NCBI GenBank assembly: GCA_040002845.1
Contig: JBDUDR010000127.1
Span: forward strand, 1-8,483
DNA from: JBDUDR01 sp040002845
GTDB lineage: Bacteria; Actinomycetota; Actinomycetes; Propionibacteriales; Nocardioidaceae
Length of the DNA: 8,483 nt
Reading direction: 5' to 3'
Of the stretch, positions 1 to 5,119 are shown one piece after another. A model generated the notes under the pieces. The model saw nothing but the letters and a program-made list of their open reading frames with translations. It made no database searches and was not told where the DNA came from. The first letter of the stretch is position 1. Every line of letters starts with the position of its first letter. A program made the translations under genes and the position numbers.

Positions 1-15
1 GTGCCTCCGGTGCCG

Positions 16-55
16 GAATAAGTGTCGGATCGCGCTGAATAAGTGTCGGATCGCG
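16..55. repeat. Two tandem 19-bp direct repeats upstream of Ku
   Basis: The 19-mer GAATAAGTGTCGGATCGCG occurs exactly at 16-34 and again at 37-55, a 21-bp period that places both copies on the same face of the helix. This is seen directly. The repeats lie 70-110 bp before the Ku start, so they could be operator sites for a dimeric or tetrameric regulator. Alternatively they could be transposase-binding repeats at the end of a mobile element lying to the left of the window. The AT-rich core (AATAAGT) stands out from the surrounding GC-rich DNA. The sequence alone does not decide between these readings. Confidence 0.75.
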
Positions 56-84
56 GGAGATGGGTCGCAGTAGGGGCACGCGGT

Positions 85-108
85 GGGTCTGGGACGGTTC
101 CATGACCC
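85..108. repeat. Imperfect inverted repeat just before the Ku ribosome-binding site
   Basis: The arms GGGTCTGGGA (85-94) and TCCATGACCC (99-108) pair at 8 of 10 positions around a 4-nt centre (CGGT). The element ends 17 nt before the Ku ATG. It could be a protein operator or a small hairpin in the mRNA leader. There is no T-run after it, so it is not a convincing terminator. Confidence 0.4.
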
Positions 109-125
109 TGTGAGAAGGTGCACTT

Positions 126-1100
126 ATGCAGGCCATCTGGAAGGGCACCATCTCGTTCGGGTTGGTGGCGATCCCGATCAAGGTGTTCTCTGCGACCGAG
201 GAGAAGGGAATCTCGTTCCGCCAGGTGCACACCGCAGATCAGGGGAGGATTCGCTACCGGCGCGTGTGCGAGGTGTGCGGCAAGGAAATTCCGTACTCCG
301 ACATCGGCAGGGGCTACGAGCTCGCCGACGGCCGTGTAGTGGTGTTGTCCACCGAGGACTTCGCCGACCTGCCGCTGCCGACCGCCAAGTCGGTCGAGGT
401 GCTGGAGTTCGTACCGGAGGAGCAGGTCGACCCGCTGTTCTTCGCCAAGCCCTACTACCTCGCGGCCGACGGTGCCGGGGCCAAGCCGTACGTGCTGTTG
501 CGGGACGCCCTCGTCAAGACCGGTCAGTGTGCACTGGTGAAGGTCGCCATTCGCACGCGGGAAGCCTTGGCCCTGCTTCGCGAGCACGAGGGTGTGCTGG
601 TGATGCAGACAATGCTGTGGCCCGATGAGGTTCGCGATCCGTCGTTCGCCGTCCCGACGGGCGTCGACGTCAAGAAGCAGGAGGTCGCGATGGCCGAGTC
701 GTACATCGCGACCCTCACCGCTGACTTCGATCCAGACCGGTACAAGAGCGACTACCGGGACGCGCTCGAGGCGCTGGTCGCCGCGAAGGTCGAAGGCCTC
801 GAGCTGCCCGAGACCGACGAGGGCGAGGGTCAGGTGGCCGAGGTCGTCGATCTGGTCGCTGCCCTCCGGGCTAGTGTCGCGGCGGCGAAGGCTCGGAGGG
901 GGGAGCAATCGTCCTCGGCCGGGACAAAGCCGGCCAAGCGGGCTGCCTCCAAGTCCACGTCCCGGAAGGCCGTCTCGTCTGGCGGCAAGGCTGCGAAGAA
1001 GACCGCGTCCAAGGCGGCGAAGAAGCAGGCGGCCAAGTCGAGCTCCAAGTCGACGTCGAAGACGACCACAAAGGCAGCGGCCAAGCGCAAGTCAGCGTGA
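126..1100 (+). CDS. ku: Non-homologous end joining protein Ku
   Basis: This is bacterial Ku, the homodimeric ring that binds DNA double-strand ends and recruits the ligase LigD for non-homologous end joining. The 324-residue product opens with the family signature MQAIWKGTISFGLVAIPIKV and continues with the Ku core to about residue 250. CEVCGKEIPYSDIGRGYEL carries a remaining C-x2-C pair at C48/C51. Later blocks such as LREHEGVLVMQTMLWPDEVR and the KKQEVAMAESYI helix are also typical. Residues ~255-324 are a low-complexity Lys/Ala/Ser/Thr tail with repeated AAKK and SKST units, which lengthens the protein beyond a minimal Ku. In mycobacteria and other actinobacteria such basic tails bind DNA. 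A ribosome-binding site (GAGAAGG, 112-118) sits 7 nt before the ATG, supporting this start. No ligD is visible in the window; it could lie to the left. Confidence 0.97.
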   Translation: MQAIWKGTISFGLVAIPIKVFSATEEKGISFRQVHTADQGRIRYRRVCEVCGKEIPYSDIGRGYELADGRVVVLSTEDFADLPLPTAKSVEVLEFVPEEQVDPLFFAKPYYLAADGAGAKPYVLLRDALVKTGQCALVKVAIRTREALALLREHEGVLVMQTMLWPDEVRDPSFAVPTGVDVKKQEVAMAESYIATLTADFDPDRYKSDYRDALEALVAAKVEGLELPETDEGEGQVAEVVDLVAALRASVAAAKARRGEQSSSAGTKPAKRAASKSTSRKAVSSGGKAAKKTASKAAKKQAAKSSSKSTSKTTTKAAAKRKSA

Positions 1101-1136
1101 CTTGGGGCGCCGCCACCAGACGTGACACGATGACGG

Positions 1137-1158
1137 GTGACGTCCGGAGAACCGTCAC
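1137..1158. repeat. Short hairpin between ku and pruA
   Basis: GTGACG (1137-1142) and CGTCAC (1153-1158) are perfect 6-bp complementary arms around a 10-nt loop, inside the 114-bp gap between the Ku stop and the pruA start. No U-run follows, so a classical intrinsic terminator is not supported. It may be an operator or chance. Nothing else clear is seen in this gap apart from the pruA ribosome-binding site. Confidence 0.25.
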
Positions 1159-1202
1159 GAGCATCCGGCCACCGTGTGAAACCGCAGGCCGCCGAGGATC
1201 TT

Positions 1203-1206
1203 GGAG
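1203..1206 (+). promoter_or_regulatory. Shine-Dalgarno site that fixes the pruA start
   Basis: GGAG lies 8 nt before the ATG at 1215. The in-frame ATG at 1137 lacks such a good site, and the 26 residues it would add do not look like the family, so this site decides the start. Confidence 0.6.
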
Positions 1207-1214
1207 CCGCAAGC

Positions 1215-2852
1215 ATGGATGCCATCACCACAGTCCCGCCGCCAGTCAACGAGCCGAACCTGGACTACGCACCCGGCAGCAGTGAGCGCGCCGAGCTGGA
1301 GAAACAGCTCGTGGAGCTGGCGAGCCATCAGTTCGAGCTGACACACGCGATCGGTGGCACTCGCAAGCACGGCGGCGGTCCAGAGATGGCCGTCGTACAG
1401 CCGCACAACCATCAACACGTCCTCGGTGTCATGCGAGGGTCGACCCCGCGCGACGCCAAGGCGGCCATCACGGCGGCTCGCGAGGCGGCGCCCGGCTGGC
1501 GCGCGATGTCGTTCGATGATCGGGCCGCCATCATCTTGAAGGCGGCCGACCTGCTGGCCGGCCCCTGGCGAGCCAGGCTCAACGCAGCCACCATGCTTGG
1601 CCAGTCAAAGACCGTGTGGCAGGCGGAGATCGACGCTGCCTGTGAGTTGATCGACTTCTGGCGGTTCAACGTGCACTACGCCCGGCAGATCCTGTCGGGG
1701 CAGCCGATGGCCAACTCCAAAGGCGTCTGGAACCGCAGCGACTACCGCCCGTTGGAGGGGTTCGTGTACGCCATCACGCCCTTCAACTTCACCGCGATCG
1801 CGGGGAACCTGCCGACGGCGCCGGCCTTGATGGGCAACACGGTTCTGTGGAAGCCGGCGTCAACTCAGCAGCTCGCTGCCCATCTCCTGATGGAGCTGCT
1901 CCAGGAAGCGGGCCTCCCGCCCGGCGTGATCAACATGCTGCCCGGCCACGGCATCCCGGTCTCCGAGGCTGCCCTGGCGCACCCGGATCTGGCCGGCATC
2001 CACTTCACCGGATCGACGGCGATCTTCCAGCACCTGTGGCGCACGGTAGGCGAGAACATCGCCAACTACCGGTCGTACCCGAGGATCGTGGGGGAGACGG
2101 GCGGCAAGGACTTCGTAGTGGCCCACCCTTCGGCCGACCCCGACGTGCTCCGGGTGGCCCTGATCCGGGGAGCGTTCGAGTTCCAGGGTCAGAAGTGCTC
2201 CGCCGCCTCCCGGGCATACATCGCGAAGTCCGTGTGGAAGAAGATGCGTTCCGACTTCCTCGCGGAGGTCGAGGGCCTCCCGATGGGTGACGTCACCGAC
2301 CTGTCCAACTTCATGGGCGCCGTGATCGACGAACGTGCGTTCGCCAAGCACAAGCGGGCGATCACGCGGGCCAAACGGTCGAAGTCCCTGGAGATCGCAG
2401 CCGGTGGACAGCTCGACGACTCGGTCGGCTACTTCGTCCGGCCGACAGTCGTGGTCTCCTCCGATCCCACCGACGCGATGTTCGCCACGGAGTACTTCGG
2501 GCCGATCCTCTCGGTGCATGTGTACGACGACAAGACCTTCGATCAGGCAGTCGACCAGATGGAGTCGTTCGCCCCGTACGCCCTGACAGGGTCGATCATC
2601 GCCCAGGACCGCGCCGCGATCGCGGAGACCATGGAGAAGCTGCGGTTCGCGGCCGGAAACTTCTACATCAACGACAAGCCGACCGGAGCCGTCGTTGGGC
2701 AACAGCCGTTCGGCGGGGCCCGCGCGTCGGGAACCAACGACAAGGCCGGGGCTCCCCAGAATCTGCTGCGGTGGACCTCGCCGAGGTCGATCAAGGAGAC
2801 GTTCGCACCTCCGAAGGACTACCGATACCCGCACATGGGCTCTTTGCCCTGA
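1215..2852 (+). CDS. pruA: L-glutamate gamma-semialdehyde (1-pyrroline-5-carboxylate) dehydrogenase
   Basis: This is a monofunctional P5C dehydrogenase of the aldehyde dehydrogenase superfamily. It oxidises glutamate semialdehyde, derived from proline or ornithine, to glutamate with NAD+ in the cytosol. The 545-residue length is normal for the stand-alone enzyme. Visible motifs are the substrate/NAD loop TPFNFTAIAGN with N191, WKPA with the cofactor lysine K213, FTGST, the general-base glutamate E294 in GETGGKDF, and the catalytic cysteine C328 in EFQGQKCSAASRAY. The late EYFGPILSVHVYDD and QQPFGGARASGTNDKAG blocks are also present. The N-terminus MDAITTVPPPVNEPNLDYAPG is typical of actinobacterial members, which together with GGAG at 1203-1206 argues for 1215 over the upstream ATG at 1137. 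In many actinobacteria a proline dehydrogenase gene sits next to pruA. Here the next downstream sequence is a glycosyltransferase remnant, so any proline dehydrogenase must be elsewhere. Confidence 0.97.
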   Translation: MDAITTVPPPVNEPNLDYAPGSSERAELEKQLVELASHQFELTHAIGGTRKHGGGPEMAVVQPHNHQHVLGVMRGSTPRDAKAAITAAREAAPGWRAMSFDDRAAIILKAADLLAGPWRARLNAATMLGQSKTVWQAEIDAACELIDFWRFNVHYARQILSGQPMANSKGVWNRSDYRPLEGFVYAITPFNFTAIAGNLPTAPALMGNTVLWKPASTQQLAAHLLMELLQEAGLPPGVINMLPGHGIPVSEAALAHPDLAGIHFTGSTAIFQHLWRTVGENIANYRSYPRIVGETGGKDFVVAHPSADPDVLRVALIRGAFEFQGQKCSAASRAYIAKSVWKKMRSDFLAEVEGLPMGDVTDLSNFMGAVIDERAFAKHKRAITRAKRSKSLEIAAGGQLDDSVGYFVRPTVVVSSDPTDAMFATEYFGPILSVHVYDDKTFDQAVDQMESFAPYALTGSIIAQDRAAIAETMEKLRFAAGNFYINDKPTGAVVGQQPFGGARASGTNDKAGAPQNLLRWTSPRSIKETFAPPKDYRYPHMGSLP

Positions 2853-2914
2853 TGGGATTGCCCGCGTCCAGTGACGCCGGTGAGGTCGGTGACACGAACG
2901 TTCCGGACGCGCGC

Positions 2915-3323
2915 ATGCGGGTCCTGGTCAGCTCGGTTGCGGCCAACGGACACCTGCAACCGACGGTTTGCGAGAGGAACCCGTGACCCTCATCGTGACG
3001 GTCGGTCCTCGCAACGATCCGGAAGAGCTCGGCGTGCAACCGTCGAACGTTCGGGTGGTGAAGTACGTCCCGCACGGCCTGCTGGGCCATTGGGGTCTGA
3101 CCAGTTCATCAACGCCGACCTCTGCCGACGCCGAGGGGTGGCTCACGTGTTGTCGGCCCGCGGACTCACTCCGGCCGCTGCGCGCGGGGCATTTCGCGCC
3201 CTGCTCGTTGACCGGTCGTGCGACACCGCCGCTCGGGAGGTGGCTGCAGAGATCGCCGCGATGCCCTCACCCAGCGAGGTGGTGCGTCGCCTCCAGCGAC
3301 TGACCGGCCCTGGAGCGCGTTGA
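2915..3323 (+). pseudogene. Degraded GT1/MGT-family glycosyltransferase remnant
   Basis: Three pieces of a UDP-glycosyltransferase-like protein follow one another in order but in three frames. Frame 2 from the ATG at 2915 reads MRVLVSSVAANGHLQPTV, the family's N-terminal nucleotide, then hits a stop at 2984-2986. Frame 1 from about 2974 reads EEPVTLIVTVGPRNDPEELG followed by NVRVVKYVPHGLL, the start of the C-terminal donor-binding domain. Frame 3 from about 3084 reads PLGSDQFINADLC and on to a natural-looking C-terminus (LTPAAARGAFRALL, AAREVAAEIAAMPSPSEVV), ending at TGA 3321-3323. About 200 residues are missing after the first piece. Roughly 30-35 residues, including the usual HGG motif region, are missing between the second and third. 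An intact relative would be near 390-400 residues, whereas about 135 codons survive. Two deletions and frame changes make it non-functional. The original acceptor substrate cannot be inferred. Confidence 0.85.
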
Positions 3324-3524
3324 CGCCTCCACTCCCGACGGAGGGAAGATTGCGGGGTCGATGAAGAGCGCTGCTCCGCATTCGGTGCAGGCGAACTCGG
3401 CCCGGGCAGAGCTTTCGCCGCGGCCCACCAGGTCGGCGTCGGGCTCGACGAAGATGCGCTCACCGTCGCAGTCGCTGCAGTGTCGCAACACCCCCGTGAG
3501 CATCAATGCGTCAGCGTTGGACAT
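3267..3524 (-). CDS. Small zinc-ribbon protein (conserved actinobacterial hypothetical)
   Basis: An 85-residue protein with two C-x2-C knuckles, C16/C19 (RHCSDCDGERIF) and C46/C49 (FACTECGAALFI), about 27 residues apart. This pattern suits one structural zinc ribbon. The function is unknown; such ribbons mediate protein or nucleic-acid contacts. No signal peptide or membrane segment is seen. The start is uncertain: M1 at 3524 and M8 at 3503 are both possible and neither has a strong ribosome-binding site. It lies 76 bp downstream of the DUF2505 gene on the same strand, so the two are probably co-transcribed. The last 18 residues or so (from about residue 67) are read antisense through the C-terminal end of the glycosyltransferase pseudogene and are Ser/Ala/Arg/His-rich without a motif. 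This tail may be an acquired read-through extension. Confidence 0.75.
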   Translation of the reverse strand: MSNADALMLTGVLRHCSDCDGERIFVEPDADLVGRGESSARAEFACTECGAALFIDPAIFPPSGVEASTRSRAGQSLEATHHLAG

Positions 3525-3600
3525 GTCGCAACCGTGTCATGCGCCGCCGACAATGCCTGACCGACACGCCCAGGGGCTCCTGATCCGTGCCACGCCAAGC

Positions 3601-4089
3601 TCAGCGCGACAGCCAACCCGCTCCCACCCTGCCCTCCAGGCGAATGCCCTCGCGCAGGCCCCTGGCGATCTCGGCCTCCAACTTGCCGCCGAGGAAGGGG
3701 ATCTTGACCTTGAGCTCGCCGTTGATGATCTCGGTCGTGCCCGCACCCTCCGGACGGAGGGTGACCGTGCCCACCAGCTGACCCGGTTTGCCGGGTATCT
3801 CCATCCGCAGGCCCGCGACGCGAACACCTGCTGAGTCGGGAGGCTGCCACTGCTCGGTCTGCAGGATCTCGATCTCGTGGCCCACCAGCGCCTTCGCGAA
3901 ATCTGGCACGTCTGCCGGCATGACCCGCGAGATGACCACTTTCGCCGAGTCCTGCGCCGGAGTGACCTCGACCTGATAGCGAATCGCGTGCGACTGCTTG
4001 CAGACCTCCTCGCGAAAGTCCTTGTCGCACAACATGGCGAACACGGCGTCGGGCGAGGCGTCGTACGACAGGGTTTCGGTGAAGTCCAT
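3601..4089 (-). CDS. DUF2505 family protein (SRPBCC/START-like fold)
   Basis: A 162-residue protein opening MDFTETLSYDASPDAVFAML, then DKDFREEVCKQSHAIRY. This is the usual DUF2505 beginning, a beta strand followed by the helix-grip helix of the SRPBCC hydrophobic-ligand superfamily. Further on, ISRVMPADVPDFAKALVG, TEQW, GTVTLRPEGAGTTEIINGEL and a C-terminal amphipathic helix (GGKLEAEIARGLREG) complete the fold. The family has no established biochemical role; binding of a small hydrophobic ligand is inferred from the fold. The start at 4089 was chosen by homology. ATGs at 4098 and 4101 would add 3 or 4 residues, and the much longer reading frame back to 4224 is antisense to the dioxygenase gene and lacks family similarity. 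It leads a probable operon with the zinc-ribbon gene and is divergent from tryptophan dioxygenase. Confidence 0.85.
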   Translation of the reverse strand: MDFTETLSYDASPDAVFAMLCDKDFREEVCKQSHAIRYQVEVTPAQDSAKVVISRVMPADVPDFAKALVGHEIEILQTEQWQPPDSAGVRVAGLRMEIPGKPGQLVGTVTLRPEGAGTTEIINGELKVKIPFLGGKLEAEIARGLREGIRLEGRVGAGWLSR

Positions 4090-4110
4090 GGGCCCCATCA
4101 TGGCGCACGG

Positions 4111-4140
4111 CAGATACGGTGTCGGCGTGACCAGCGACAA
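4111..4140 (-). promoter_or_regulatory. Candidate promoter for the DUF2505/zinc-ribbon operon
   Basis: On the minus strand, TTGTCG (4140-4135) and TATCTG (4116-4111) are separated by 18 bp. They resemble -35 (TTGACA) and -10 (TANNNT-type) elements. Transcription would begin around 4104, a few bases before the ATGs at 4101/4098 and about 15 bases before the one at 4089, so the mRNA would be leaderless or nearly so. The element lies over the 5' end of the dioxygenase gene. This is based on motif similarity only. Confidence 0.35.
4115..4120 (+). promoter_or_regulatory. Candidate -10 element for tryptophan dioxygenase
   Basis: TACGGT matches the actinobacterial TANNNT -10 pattern and ends 6 nt before the GTG at 4127, the spacing expected for a leaderless transcript starting on that GTG. 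No good -35 is seen upstream. Its first two bases are shared with the candidate -10 of the divergent gene. A weak prediction from short motifs. Confidence 0.25.
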
Positions 4141-4975
4141 CGGCGAGCCCGTGGGCGATGCAGCCGGCGGGGTGATTGGCAAGTGGGGTGGCGTCGACAT
4201 CCACTTCGGCGAGCAGGGTGCCAAGCTGACCTACGGCTCTTACCTCCAACTGACAACTCTGCTCAGTGCGCAGCAGCTCAAGGCGCATCCTTCGGCGCAT
4301 GACGAGCTGCTGTTCATCACGATCCACCAGGCGTACGAGCTGTGGTTCCAGCAGCTGCTGTACGAGGCCTCCACCGCCAGGGATGCGATCGCGGCGGGGG
4401 AGGTGTGGTGGGCCCAACACCTGCTCAACCGGATGCACGTGATCGAGCGGGTGCTCGTGGAACAGGTGGACATCCTCGAGACGATGACGCCACAGGACTT
4501 CCTGAAGTTTCGTGAGATGCTCGCGCCGGCCAGCGGCTTCCAGTCCGTGCAGTTTCGCGAGCTCGAGTTCCTGTCAGGAGCCAAGGACCCGTCGTTCGTG
4601 GCCCGGTTCCGCGGGCTGACCGATGACGAGTCCTCGCGGCTGCGGCGTCGCCTCGCCGAACCCACCCTGTGGGATGTGTTCGTGGACTTCGTGGCCGATC
4701 GCGGCCTGCCGGCGGGATCGGACGACGAGCTGACGACGTCGCTGCGCATGGTGGCCCACGATCGCGGGTCGTACGCCGAGATCTGGCAGCTCGCTGAGGC
4801 GCTGCTACAACATGACGAGCTCGCAGCGGCCTGGCGGGCGCGTCACGTTGCCATGGTCGAGCGCATGATCGGAAGGAAGACGGGCACCGGCGGGTCCTCC
4901 GGGGCCACCTATCTGCGCAGCCGACTCGACCTCCGCTACTACCCATTGCTGTGGGACCTCCGCTCGTCCCTGTGA
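4127..4975 (+). CDS. kynA: Tryptophan 2,3-dioxygenase
   Basis: A heme-dependent dioxygenase that opens the indole ring of L-tryptophan to N-formylkynurenine, the first step of the kynurenine pathway. From GTG 4127 it has 282 residues, close to the normal ~280-300. Family blocks in order are LTYGSYLQL, HDELLFITIHQAYELWF with the distal-side histidine H67, SGFQSVQFRELEF with R144 in the substrate-carboxylate position, WRARHVAMVERMIG with the heme-ligand histidine H240, and KTGTGGSSGATYL, ending RYYPLLWDLRSSL. Residue roles are by analogy to characterised bacterial enzymes. The start is uncertain: ATGs at 4100 and 4088 and a GTG at 4151 are also in frame, and none has a clear ribosome-binding site. 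GTG 4127 was preferred because it leaves room for the divergent gene and sits 6 nt after a -10-like TACGGT. No kynureninase or formamidase gene is in the window. Confidence 0.95.
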   Translation: MTSDNGEPVGDAAGGVIGKWGGVDIHFGEQGAKLTYGSYLQLTTLLSAQQLKAHPSAHDELLFITIHQAYELWFQQLLYEASTARDAIAAGEVWWAQHLLNRMHVIERVLVEQVDILETMTPQDFLKFREMLAPASGFQSVQFRELEFLSGAKDPSFVARFRGLTDDESSRLRRRLAEPTLWDVFVDFVADRGLPAGSDDELTTSLRMVAHDRGSYAEIWQLAEALLQHDELAAAWRARHVAMVERMIGRKTGTGGSSGATYLRSRLDLRYYPLLWDLRSSL

Positions 4976-5008
4976 CGGCACCGGTTGCAGCCGCCGCCAG
5001 GCCGGGCA

Positions 5009-5038
5009 TTCGGTCCAGTCCAATGAAAGGTCTAGGGT
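5009..5038 (+). promoter_or_regulatory. Weak candidate promoter for glutamate dehydrogenase
   Basis: In the 144-bp gap before the GDH gene, TAGGGT (5033-5038) fits the TANNNT -10 pattern. A poor -35-like TTCGGT (5009-5014) lies 18 bp upstream. Transcription from here would give a leader of about 75 nt containing the GATCGCGG pair. The support is weak. Confidence 0.2.
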
Positions 5039-5062
5039 CGGAGATGTCACGCAACAACGTGT

Positions 5063-5092
5063 GATCGCGGTACGCGCGGGGACGGATCGCGG
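5063..5092. repeat. Two GATCGCGG direct repeats in the GDH leader
   Basis: GATCGCGG occurs at 5063-5070 and 5085-5092, 22 bp apart (about two helical turns), roughly 30-60 bp before the GDH start. They could be half-sites for a regulator, but GATCGCG is frequent in this GC-rich window, also inside genes, so chance is a serious alternative. Confidence 0.25.
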
Positions 5093-5119
5093 GAGCTGTC
5101 TTCCGAGGACGGTTTTGCT

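Noticed and set aside
83..628. 181-codon open frame overlapping the Ku gene
   Set aside because: It is the out-of-frame shadow of Ku, rich in Arg/Gly without motifs. Ku in its own frame has full family similarity and a ribosome-binding site.
1860..2834. 324-codon minus-strand open frame antisense to pruA
   Set aside because: This is a GC-rich antisense shadow with no recognisable domain. pruA on the plus strand has all its catalytic motifs.
3044..3053. Perfect 10-bp palindrome CGAACGTTCG, plus GAACGTTC at 2896-2903, considered as LexA/SOS boxes near a DNA repair gene
   Set aside because: The actinobacterial SOS box needs a 4-bp spacer between GAAC and GTTC. These have none, and one lies inside former coding sequence of the pseudogene.
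3326..3344. CCTCC...GGAGG hairpin after the pseudogene stop considered as a bidirectional terminator
   Set aside because: The 5-bp stem has a 9-nt loop and no T-run on either strand, and it lies inside the zinc-ribbon coding region.
3503..4438. 311-codon minus-strand frame spanning the DUF2505 gene and the dioxygenase start
   Set aside because: It is out of frame with the DUF2505 protein, has no family signature, and covers two well-supported genes on opposite strands.
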